Positions 16,574 to 24,388 of a DNA stretch of 64,000 nucleotides are shown in pieces. The notes beneath the pieces were generated by a model. It saw nothing but the letters and a program-made list of their open reading frames with translations, did no database searches and was not told where the DNA came from. The number at the start of each line of letters is the position of its first letter. Position 1 is the first letter of the stretch. A program made the position numbers and the translations under genes. The DNA lies in contig NZ_PSNW01000007.1 in NCBI RefSeq assembly GCF_002930645.1, positions 155,303-219,302 on the forward strand, written 5' to 3'. The DNA comes from Solimonas fluminis (GTDB lineage: Bacteria > Pseudomonadota > Gammaproteobacteria > Nevskiales > Nevskiaceae).

Positions 16574-17602
16574 TCAGCAGGGGTTGGCCGGGTTGATCGC
16601 GGCGCGCAGTTCGTCGGCGCTGAGCGTCTGCGTGTTGCCGTTCAGGTCCAGCTCGGCGCTGCCGTCCGGCTTGAAGCGGAACACCGCCTTGTTCGAACCG
16701 GAGGCCAGCTCCAGCGTGCCGGCCACGATCTGGTCGCCGGCCCCGGCGAAGGCCAGGCCGTCGGTGGTGGTCACCGTGGCGGCGCCGCCGTTGCAGGACT
16801 TGGAGCTGTAGGAGTACGGGCCGCTGACGCTCAGCAGGTCACCCTGCACGACCTTGAAGGGCGTGCCGGAACTGCCGACATCGGCACTGAAGAAATCACC
16901 GCTGGAGCGCGCATAGCGATAGGCATAGACGGCCCGGGCGTCGAGCGGGCTGCCCTGCGCCGACTTGACCTCCGACAGGCCCTGGTAGCTGAGCTTGATG
17001 CTGTCCACCAGGCGCGATCCCTCCTTCTTCTCGTACAGCTCGGTGTAGGGCTCGCTGCCGCTGCCGGCGCTGCCGTAGCTGAGACCCTGCGCCGCGCCGC
17101 TTTCCTGCACGCCGTTGAGCGACAGCGTCTGCGTGACGCCGCCCTGCTGCGGGAAGGCCGACTTGCAGTTGACCTCGCTGCTCCTGGATTGCGCGGTTTC
17201 CGCGGACTGGCCGCCGAACAGCGTGTAGCTGCGGCTGGCGCTGCTGTCCTGGCTGGTGAAGCTGCCGCCGCCCGGGCAACTGCCGCTGGAGCTGTCGGCT
17301 CCGCTGGACTGCGCGCGCTCGGCATTGTTGAAGGCCCAGGGGCGCACGCGCTGCGCGTCGGCGTTGCCGCTGTTCCAGGCGGAGGCGCCGCCGGCCACCT
17401 GATTGGCCAGTGCCCCGATCACGCCCAGTTCACGCAGCGCATCGGCCTTGGAGCCCAGGGCCGCGGCGCTGGTGTTGGTGCCGCGGCTCGGAAGGACCGC
17501 GCCGTCGCTGGCCTGGTCGCTGCGGCTGCAGGCCGCCAGCGTCAGCAGCGAGCCTGCCAGCGCGAACCCGAGAATCTGTTGAACCTTGTGCGTCGTTGCC
17601 AT
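16574..17602 (-). CDS. hypothetical lipoprotein, Ser/Gly-rich
   Basis: A 342-residue predicted lipoprotein with lipobox LLTLAAC near residue 25. The mature part is low in complexity, rich in Ser, Gly and Ala (SSGADSSSGSCPGGGSFTSQ), with several cysteines (the pair near NCKSAF and KSCNGG could form disulfides) and ends INPANPC. I recognise no family. ATG at 17602 lies 11 bases after AGGGAG; ATG at 17611 is a close alternative. It is on the same strand as the RND adaptor genes but about 140 bases downstream of them. Confidence 0.65.
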   Translation of the reverse strand: MATTHKVQQILGFALAGSLLTLAACSRSDQASDGAVLPSRGTNTSAAALGSKADALRELGVIGALANQVAGGASAWNSGNADAQRVRPWAFNNAERAQSSGADSSSGSCPGGGSFTSQDSSASRSYTLFGGQSAETAQSRSSEVNCKSAFPQQGGVTQTLSLNGVQESGAAQGLSYGSAGSGSEPYTELYEKKEGSRLVDSIKLSYQGLSEVKSAQGSPLDARAVYAYRYARSSGDFFSADVGSSGTPFKVVQGDLLSVSGPYSYSSKSCNGGAATVTTTDGLAFAGAGDQIVAGTLELASGSNKAVFRFKPDGSAELDLNGNTQTLSADELRAAINPANPC

Positions 17603-17744
17603 GAATCCCATCGCTCCCTGATTTCTGCGGACCGCAGCGGCCCACGGTGTCTTGATATTCCTGAACTCTAGTGAAGCGTTCCGCATGCCAGAAGGAACTT
17701 TTTGTGCGGCCTTCTTCCGGTGCGCGGCATATGGTTATTCCGCA

Positions 17745-18794
17745 TCAGCGCAGGTACTGCCCGAGCAGCGCGGCACCCTGCACCACGCGGCGCTCGCCGG
17801 TCGTCCAGGCGGGGCAGGCGGCACCGCGCTTGAGCACGAAGCGCTCCGGTGCCTTGTGCAGCCAGACCCCCGACTCGCCCTGCCCCAGCGCCAGGCAGCC
17901 CTGGCGCGCCGCGCCCGCCGGCTGCGCGGCGGCCAGTTCGATACGGTGAAGCTCGCCCGGCAGCAGCGGGCGCGGCGGCGGCTCCAGCGCCTCGAACAAC
18001 AGCTTCCAGCCGGTGGCGCCGCGCTGCGGCTCGCTGCCGCGGTAGCGCAGGGACAGGACCGCGTCCGGCAGCCGCAGCGTGGCGCCGCGCAGGCGTGCCG
18101 GCAGCGTGGCGTCATGGCTCAGCGCCGAGAGCTGCAGGCGCGAGGGATCGGCGATCTCGAACAGCAGCTGGCCCGCGGCCACCCTCTCGCCTTCACGCAC
18201 CGGCGCGCTGGCCAGCGTCCCGCCGGCCGGGGCGCGCAGCGGCTGGCGCACCGCCAGGCCCAGTGCCGCCAGTTCGCGCTGGCGCTGCAGCGCCTGCCAG
18301 TCGAGCTCGGCCTGTTCGTAGTAGACGTTGTTCTGCGTGGCCTCGGGATTGTCCAGGGCGTCGGCCTGCACGCGCAGGCGCTCGAAATTCATCCGCGCGA
18401 TGCGCAGCCTTTCATCCAGGCGCGCGATCTCGGCCTGCCGCCGCGCCGCCTCGGCCTGCGGCATGGCCGGCCGCAGCCAGCCCAGCAATTCACCCTTGCG
18501 CACTTGCTCGCCCGGCAGGGCCCAGCGCTCCGCCGGCTCCAGCGTACCGGCCTGCGCGGCGCGCAGTTCGCCGGAGTAGCGCGGGTCGGCCACGACTTCG
18601 GCCAGCAGCGACTCGCGGGCATCCACCTCTGCGGCGACGGCCGTGCGCAGGCCAAGCAGCCTCTGCAGGCTCTTGGGCACCCGCAGTTCGCCCGGGCCGA
18701 CGCGCTGCACGCCCTCGGCAGGGAGCACGGCGGCATGGCCGGCGCAGGCCATTGCCAGGAGCATGGCTGCCAGCGAATGGCGCAGGCGATTCAC
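17745..18794 (-). CDS. RND efflux periplasmic adaptor subunit (second of two)
   Basis: A 349-residue exported protein of the HlyD/CusB adaptor type. It has a signal peptide, a barrel-sandwich hybrid half (LRAAQAGTLEPAERWALPGE), a long helical hairpin (QAEAARRQAEIARLDERLRI) and the second lipoyl half (QPLRAPAGGTLASAPVREGE). It would join the CzcA-like pump at 24389-27457 to an outer-membrane channel. The GTG start at 18794 overlaps the stop of the preceding adaptor gene (GTGA). Two cysteines near the C-terminus (QGCLALG, GAACPAW) are unusual and might bind metal. No CusB methionine motif is seen. Confidence 0.82.
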   Translation of the reverse strand: MNRLRHSLAAMLLAMACAGHAAVLPAEGVQRVGPGELRVPKSLQRLLGLRTAVAAEVDARESLLAEVVADPRYSGELRAAQAGTLEPAERWALPGEQVRKGELLGWLRPAMPQAEAARRQAEIARLDERLRIARMNFERLRVQADALDNPEATQNNVYYEQAELDWQALQRQRELAALGLAVRQPLRAPAGGTLASAPVREGERVAAGQLLFEIADPSRLQLSALSHDATLPARLRGATLRLPDAVLSLRYRGSEPQRGATGWKLLFEALEPPPRPLLPGELHRIELAAAQPAGAARQGCLALGQGESGVWLHKAPERFVLKRGAACPAWTTGERRVVQGAALLGQYLR

Positions 18795-19825
18795 GGCCCC
18801 CTCCCCGACAGTGCCGCCGCACCTTCGACCACCACGCGCGAGCCCGGCTCCAGGCCGGAGCTTATGCGCGCCCAGCCATCCGGCAGGACGGTGGCCGTCA
18901 CCTCGCGCCTCACGAAGCGTTCCGCGGCCTCGTGCAGCCAGACGAACTGGCGGCCGCCGCGGTTCTGGATGCTGCGCGCCGGCAGCAGGCCGCCCGGCTG
19001 CGGCTTGCGCGGCAGGCCCAATCGCAGCGGCTGTCCCACGGCCAGCGGCGCGGCCGCGGCGCCGGCCGAGTACAGCGCGCGGCGCGAGCGCGAGGCCGGA
19101 TCCAGGGTTTCGCCGAGGAATCCCAGCGCCAGTGTTTCACCCTGCAGCGTCCAGGCGGATTCCGCCCGGGCGCTGTCGTAGTCCTCGCCGTCGAACAGCA
19201 GTTCCACCGCCATGCCGCCGCTGCTGTTCAGCTCCAGCAGCGTCTCGCCCTCGCCGGCCACGCGGCCGGCGCGCAGGGCGGAACGCAGCACGATGGCCGA
19301 GGCCGGCGCGCGGATCGCCACGCGGCCGTCGAGGGCGCGCCGCAGTTCCACCTGCCGGGCCTTGGCGATGCGGTAGTCGGTCAGGATCTGGATCGAAGGC
19401 GTCGGCAGGCGCACGTCGAGATTCTCCGCCTCGTCGATCGAGTAGCGGTCGATCTGCAGGCGACCCAGCTTCAGGTCGCGCTCCACGCCGACGCGCTCGG
19501 CTTCCAGGTCGCGCCGCTGCGGCGCCGTCAGCGCCGGCCGCAGCCAGGCCAGCAGCTGGCCTGCCGCCACCGCGTCGCCCGCTACCGCGAAACCTGCCGG
19601 CGGCGGCTCCAGCGTGCCGGCCTGGATGCTGGTCACGCGCAGGTGGCGCCGCGGATCCACCACCACGCGCGCCGGCAGCAGCAGCGGCGGCGGCGGCGCG
19701 TCGGCCCGCTGGGTCCGCAGCTGCAGCCGCCGCTGTTCGGCCTTGTCCAGCTGCAGCACGCCCTCGCCCGGCGCCGCCCATGCCAGCAGCGGCAGGCACA
19801 GCAGCAGGGCGGCGGCGCGCAGCAT
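18791..19825 (-). CDS. RND efflux periplasmic adaptor subunit (first of two)
   Basis: A 344-residue exported adaptor of the same type as the gene downstream. The hybrid halves read VTSIQAGTLEPPPAGFAVAG and GRVAIRAPASAIVLRSALRA, with the helical hairpin between (LTAPQRRDLEAERVGVERDL). The start at 19825 has GAGGAAAG 5 bases upstream. The two adaptors are distinct in sequence but similar in layout, and may form a hetero-hexamer around the pump, as in pumps such as TriABC. No outer-membrane channel gene is found in the window. Confidence 0.8.
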   Translation of the reverse strand: MLRAAALLLCLPLLAWAAPGEGVLQLDKAEQRRLQLRTQRADAPPPPLLLPARVVVDPRRHLRVTSIQAGTLEPPPAGFAVAGDAVAAGQLLAWLRPALTAPQRRDLEAERVGVERDLKLGRLQIDRYSIDEAENLDVRLPTPSIQILTDYRIAKARQVELRRALDGRVAIRAPASAIVLRSALRAGRVAGEGETLLELNSSGGMAVELLFDGEDYDSARAESAWTLQGETLALGFLGETLDPASRSRRALYSAGAAAAPLAVGQPLRLGLPRKPQPGGLLPARSIQNRGGRQFVWLHEAAERFVRREVTATVLPDGWARISSGLEPGSRVVVEGAAALSGRGP

Positions 19826-19835
19826 CGGGCTTTCC

Positions 19836-20477
19836 TCAGGGCGTGGCGCGGGCGGCCGTCGAGGGCGACGGCGCATCCTTCAGCAGCGCAACCACCTTCT
19901 GCAGGCCCTTGAGCTGGGCGATCTTCAGCGGCGTGTACCCGGCCTTGGAGGCCAGCGTTGGATCGGCACCGCGCGACAGCAGGTAGCTCACCTGCTCCTC
20001 GCGCCCGCTGACACTGGCGAGATAGAGAGCCGTGATGCCGCGGTCATTGCGGCCATTGATGTCGGCGCCCGCCTCCAGCAGCAGGCCCAGCAGCTCCGGA
20101 TCGGCGCCCGCGTAGACCGCATGGATCAGCGGCGTCCAGCCGGCACGGTCCGCCAGGCCAGGGTTGGCGCCGCTGTTGAGCAGCAGCTTCACCGCCAGGA
20201 TCTGCTTGTGGCTGACCGCGCCGATCAGTGCCGTCTGGTCCAGCGAGTCGAAGGCATTGACGTCGAGGCCGGCCTTGAGTTCGCGCGCCACGTCGAGCAG
20301 TTCGCCCGCGCGGGCATGGTTGACGAAGAAGGCGACGCGCTCTTCCTGCGTCAGCGCCGGCTGCGCGGCGGCGGCCGGGGTGGCGGCAGGCTGGGCGGCT
20401 TCCGGCGAGCCGGGCGTGCTGGCGCAGGCGGCCAGCAGCAGCGGCAGCAGGGCGACGACGATCTTGTTGGGGTTCAT
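19836..20477 (-). CDS. ankyrin-repeat lipoprotein
   Basis: A 213-residue protein with lipobox LLPLLLAAC (Cys18), a Pro/Ala linker, and four to five ankyrin repeats from ~85 on (TALIGAVSHKQILAVKLLLN, TPLIHAVYAGADPELLGLLL, TALYLASVSGREEQVSYLLS). Periplasmic ankyrin proteins often protect partner enzymes, for example the AnkB/catalase pairs, but the partner here is unknown. It lies 9 bases after the parvulin gene and 10 before the adaptor gene, so it is in the same operon. Confidence 0.85.
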   Translation of the reverse strand: MNPNKIVVALLPLLLAACASTPGSPEAAQPAATPAAAAQPALTQEERVAFFVNHARAGELLDVARELKAGLDVNAFDSLDQTALIGAVSHKQILAVKLLLNSGANPGLADRAGWTPLIHAVYAGADPELLGLLLEAGADINGRNDRGITALYLASVSGREEQVSYLLSRGADPTLASKAGYTPLKIAQLKGLQKVVALLKDAPSPSTAARATP

Positions 20478-20486
20478 GTCGGCTCC

Positions 20487-21359
20487 TTACGGCTCGCGGC
20501 GGGCGACGGTGCCGGGATTGCTGATCTTGGCGCCGGCGGTCAGGCGCGCGGTCAGCTCCTCGATGCGGATCTGCGCGGCCTTCTGGCGCAGCGCCTCCTT
20601 GACCGAGTCGTCCAGCGCCTCGAAGGTCTCCGGGTTGGCCACCGGGCGCGGAGCCTCCTCGAGCTTGATCACGTGCCAGCCGAAGCGGGTGCGCACCGGG
20701 GTCTTGGTGTACTGGCCCTTCTTCAGCGCCTCGACGGCGTCGGTGAAGTGATGGTCCACGAAGATGTCCGGGCGGAACCAGCCCAGGTCGCCGCCGTTGG
20801 CCTGCCCCCCGGGATCCTGGGTGCTGCGCTTGGCCAGCGCCGTGAAGTCCTCTCCCTTGCCGAGCTTGGCGATCAGGTCCTGGGCCTGCCCGGACGTCTG
20901 CACGAGGATGTGGCGGATCTTGTACTCCTGGATCTTGCCGTTGGCCTTCTTGAAGTCGTAGCTCTTCTTCAGGACCGAATCGGTAATCGGGTCCTTGGCG
21001 AAGTAGTCCTCCAGGTAGGCGCGCGACAGGATCACGCGATTCTGGAAGGCCAGCTGGTCGGCGATCACCGGCACCTTGTCCAGGCCCTGCTTCTTCGCTT
21101 CCTGCGCCAGCACTTCCTGGGTGATCAGCTCGGCGCGGGCCGCCGCCTGCGCGTCGGCATTGTCCGAGCGCTTCGACTGGTTCTCCGGGTCGATGCCCTG
21201 GCTCATCAGCAGCACGTGGTTGCGGCTGATGGGCTGGCCGTTGACCAGTACGTCCGCGGCCAGGCCCTGCGAAGCCGGGGCGGCCAGCGCCGCGGTGGAG
21301 CCCAGCACGGTCGAGAGCGCGAGGGCCAGGAGATTCTTGGTGTAAGTCATGTCGTTCAT
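20487..21359 (-). CDS. periplasmic parvulin-type peptidyl-prolyl cis-trans isomerase
   Basis: A 290-residue foldase. A signal peptide precedes a SurA/PrsA-like chaperone region, and a parvulin domain runs from YKIRHILVQTSGQAQDLI through GGDLGWFRPDIFVDH to RTRFGWHVIKLEE. It probably helps fold a secreted partner; the most likely client is the large secreted protein encoded just upstream, or the barrel of an outer-membrane protein. ATG at 21359 is used; ATG 21350 is equally possible. It is translated with the ankyrin protein and the two adaptors. Confidence 0.88.
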   Translation of the reverse strand: MNDMTYTKNLLALALSTVLGSTAALAAPASQGLAADVLVNGQPISRNHVLLMSQGIDPENQSKRSDNADAQAAARAELITQEVLAQEAKKQGLDKVPVIADQLAFQNRVILSRAYLEDYFAKDPITDSVLKKSYDFKKANGKIQEYKIRHILVQTSGQAQDLIAKLGKGEDFTALAKRSTQDPGGQANGGDLGWFRPDIFVDHHFTDAVEALKKGQYTKTPVRTRFGWHVIKLEEAPRPVANPETFEALDDSVKEALRQKAAQIRIEELTARLTAGAKISNPGTVARREP

Positions 21360-21399
21360 CTCTGTTGAATCAAGGTCGGTTGCACGGCCGTTGAAGCCG

Positions 21400-21432
21400 A
21401 AAGGACGCTGCCTGCTTGCGCAGGCAGCGTCC
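21400..21432 (-). terminator. strong hairpin between the SBP56-like and parvulin genes
   Basis: A perfect 13-bp stem (21403-21415 with 21420-21432) is closed on the minus strand by a GCAA loop and followed only by TTTC. With the weak T-tail it is a partial terminator or mRNA-stabilising 3' hairpin, so the two genes can still share a transcript. Confidence 0.65.
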
Positions 21433-21465
21433 GGTTTCCATCACGGCCGCTTTGTCGGCCTTGTC

Positions 21466-24249
21466 TTACTGCGAGCCATCCGCGTCGATCGGCTTGGCCG
21501 GGTAGTAGCCCGGGCCGAACAGCGCCGCGCCGTCGCGCTCGAAGGCCGCCGCGTGCGGCTTGGCGCCGCCCTTGGCGCCACGGGCGCCCGGCCAGTTCCA
21601 GCCGTCGCGCGCCTTGCTGTCGAAATCCAGGCAGGGCGTGCCGAGCAGCTCGTCGGTGAACGAGGTGTCGAGCACCGTCGCGCCGGTCTTGCGGTCGAAC
21701 TTGCCGAGGCAGATCGTGCGGTCGCCGTCGGAGCCGGTGCCCGGCCCCGGGACGTGCTGCAGTTCCACGAAGTACTGGATGAAGGCGAAGCGGGCGGAAC
21801 CCGAGGCTTCCGGCTGGCCTTCCACCTGGTCGCGCGGCAGGCCCAGGCCGTTGACCACCTTCGGACGCAGGTCCAGGTAGCCGCCCTCGCCGCTCGGCGT
21901 GCGCTGGTGACCGACGCGGTCGTACAGCGTGAAGTGCGGGCCGCCGTGCGTGTACAGGTTCTGCAGCGAGTTGAGGTTGCCGCTGCCCGGCGTGCCGCCG
22001 TCGCCCGAGGGCTCGCCGCCGGTCTGCTGGCCGTTGAGGATGATGCCGGCCACGTCCAGGCCATCGAGGACGCCCAGGCCGTCGACGTTCAGCTCCAGCA
22101 GGTTGCGGATGGCGCTGCCGTCCAGCACGTTGCCGGCGGCGTCGGTGATGTTGTTCAGCAGCGTGCCGGGGTTCAGCACGTTGTCGAGCACGCTCACCAG
22201 GCGCAGGTAGCCGGTGCCGACCTGGTCGGTGTTGGAAGACACCGTGGTGGGCAGGCCCTTGCCGTGCGGGCCGGTCTCGAACTGGCCGATGGCGCCACGG
22301 ATACGCGGGCAATCGTCCGCCTCGTTGTTGTGCTTGAGCACGTTGAACTTGCCGCTGGCGCCGGCAAAGCGGTTGCTGCGCGTGGCTGCGGTGCCCAGCG
22401 AGGTGTTGGCGGGACGGGTCGCGTCCGGCGGCGGGAAGTCGCACTGGATGCGGGTCTCGGCGGTGTCGGCCTTGCCCTTGGCCAGCAGCGGACGCACGTC
22501 CACGGTCAGCACGCGGCGGCTGTGCTGGCGCGGGTAGTCGCGGTCGAACACGGCGCTGCCCGAGGGATCGATGCTGGGCGGGCTCTGGATGCCCGATACC
22601 GGCTGGATCAGGAAGCGGTCGTCGTCCGACAGCGTGAAGTACGACACGCCCGAGCAGGGACCGACGTCGTACACCGGGCGCCAGTAGGGGCCCGTGCCGC
22701 CGTAGGCATTCGGCTGGTCGCCGCGGATGGTGATGTCCGGCGAGTAGTACAGCACGCCGCCGCACATGCTGGCGGTGAAGGCACCGTCATGCGGCACGTA
22801 GTCGGCATCGCCCGGCTTGCAGTCGGAGGAGCTGACCTTCGAGGCGTCGTTGGCCGCGACACCGGCCTTGGTCACGGCGGCGTCGTAGGACGGATCGCCC
22901 AGGTTCTCCCAGCCCTTCTGGCCCGAGCAGTGATGCGACTGGTGCGCCAGGCCGAAAGCCATCAGGCCCTCGTTCTCCTCGTGGAACAACACTTCCTCGT
23001 GGCGCGGGCCATCCGGCACGGCGCTGACCGAGCGGATGTAGGAGTTGCCGGAATAGACGTTGGCTTCCTTCAGCGAGTCGCGGGTCTTGCCCAGGTTGTA
23101 CACGCCGCTGGTCTCCCACACGCGCACCGAGGCGCCGTAGGTGGAGCCGCAGATGCCCAGCGGGCCGGCGTTGATGTTCTGGTTCTTGGCGCAGAACACC
23201 GACAGCGCGCCGTTGATGGCGGCGGCGCCGATCGAGGCCGGCACGGCGTAGTCCGAGGTCGCCAGGTACTTGCCGTCATAGGTCAGGCCCATGCCGTGCG
23301 GCTGAGACTCGTGGCCGGCGTCGGCGTTGCCCAGGAAGAACACACCCTGGTTGCGCTTGCGTGACTCGCGCTGGTCCGGGTAGCTGGTGTAGTTCGTCGG
23401 GTTGCGCGGCTGGTTGGCGCTGACGCAGCCCGGGTACTCGGTGATGCCCTTGTGGCCCGGCTCGGCGCTGTCTTCCGGCGCGGTGCCGCCGACGCAGCCC
23501 AGCAGGCCCACGGTCTCGAGCAGCGGCGCCACCGCGGGAACCGACGGCGTGCACAACCCGGCCAGCGTCGGCGCATTGCGGCCCGGGTCGATCTCGGTGA
23601 CCGTGCCCATGGCGCCGTAGCCGTAGCTGCCCATGTAGGTGTAGATGATCTTGTGGTCGCCGCCCGGCGCCGGCATGACGATGAAGTCGTCGGTCAGCGA
23701 AGAGCGCTTGGGCTGCGTGCCGCAGACCACCAGGTCGGCCTTCTGGATGTTGCGGACGCTGGTGATGTCGTAGCGGAACACGTTCTTGCTGATCACGCCG
23801 CCGCCGAAGGTGTACTTGCGACCCTTCTGCAGGCCGTCGCCGCCGCCGGAGATGTACGAGGTGTAGCTCAGCATGTGATGCGGGTCGTTGTGCGCATCGG
23901 AGTTGGCGATGAGGCCGCCCGGCAGGATGTTGGACAGCGTCACGCGCGGCAGCTCGGCGGTCCAGATGACGTCGCCGTAGCGGGTGGAGTTGGGCTCCAC
24001 GTCGACCACCGCCAGGAAGTCCTGCGCGCTGTCGGGACTGCAGGTACCCACCGGCACCGGCAGGGCGCAACCGTCGCCCGTCCAGACCAGCAGCACCGAA
24101 CCGTTGGGAATGATCTCCCCCGTGTACTTGTTGATGGCGGCAGGCGCGGACGCCTGTGCCGCTCCCGCCGCGGCGATCACGCCGCTGGCCGTCGCCGCGA
24201 GCGCAACTCGCCGCAACGACCGCAGGACTCCCTTGGAAAATTCGTACAT
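21466..24249 (-). CDS. large secreted protein, SBP56/methanethiol-oxidase-like (tentative)
   Basis: A 927-residue exported protein. The N-terminal half resembles the selenium-binding protein SBP56 family: FLAVVDVEPNSTRYGDVIW parallels the conserved LATVDVDP block, DAHNDPHHMLSY stands where SBP56 has its HHS metal-binding block, and LSDDDRFLIQPVSG parallels the later DDRFLY block. QPHGMGLTYDGKYLATSDY looks like a propeller blade. It is far longer than SBP56 (~470), with an insert-rich C-terminal half. Bacterial SBP56 (MtoX) is a copper enzyme turning methanethiol into H2S, formaldehyde and H2O2, often encoded beside MauG-type genes. A MauG-type gene (MbnH) and a CzcA pump lie upstream here. 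AGGAG lies before ATG 24249. Assignment is tentative; the secretion and propeller fold are better supported. Confidence 0.6.
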   Translation of the reverse strand: MYEFSKGVLRSLRRVALAATASGVIAAAGAAQASAPAAINKYTGEIIPNGSVLLVWTGDGCALPVPVGTCSPDSAQDFLAVVDVEPNSTRYGDVIWTAELPRVTLSNILPGGLIANSDAHNDPHHMLSYTSYISGGGDGLQKGRKYTFGGGVISKNVFRYDITSVRNIQKADLVVCGTQPKRSSLTDDFIVMPAPGGDHKIIYTYMGSYGYGAMGTVTEIDPGRNAPTLAGLCTPSVPAVAPLLETVGLLGCVGGTAPEDSAEPGHKGITEYPGCVSANQPRNPTNYTSYPDQRESRKRNQGVFFLGNADAGHESQPHGMGLTYDGKYLATSDYAVPASIGAAAINGALSVFCAKNQNINAGPLGICGSTYGASVRVWETSGVYNLGKTRDSLKEANVYSGNSYIRSVSAVPDGPRHEEVLFHEENEGLMAFGLAHQSHHCSGQKGWENLGDPSYDAAVTKAGVAANDASKVSSSDCKPGDADYVPHDGAFTASMCGGVLYYSPDITIRGDQPNAYGGTGPYWRPVYDVGPCSGVSYFTLSDDDRFLIQPVSGIQSPPSIDPSGSAVFDRDYPRQHSRRVLTVDVRPLLAKGKADTAETRIQCDFPPPDATRPANTSLGTAATRSNRFAGASGKFNVLKHNNEADDCPRIRGAIGQFETGPHGKGLPTTVSSNTDQVGTGYLRLVSVLDNVLNPGTLLNNITDAAGNVLDGSAIRNLLELNVDGLGVLDGLDVAGIILNGQQTGGEPSGDGGTPGSGNLNSLQNLYTHGGPHFTLYDRVGHQRTPSGEGGYLDLRPKVVNGLGLPRDQVEGQPEASGSARFAFIQYFVELQHVPGPGTGSDGDRTICLGKFDRKTGATVLDTSFTDELLGTPCLDFDSKARDGWNWPGARGAKGGAKPHAAAFERDGAALFGPGYYPAKPIDADGSQ

Positions 24250-24388
24250 GTCCACTCCTGTGGCTTTCGCTTGTTTGTGCCGCGATACGAACGGCATTCG
24301 GAGCGCAGAATAGCCACGCAGGAGAGGCCGTAGACCCTCTCTGAAATAGAATAGTTTTTCCGCGGTTATGGTCGGCGAAGGCATAAGC

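Noticed and set aside
21349-24333. Plus-strand open frames opposite the SBP56-like gene
   Set aside because: Ala/Val/Arg/Gly-rich shadow composition without motifs; the minus frame has signal peptide and good codon use.
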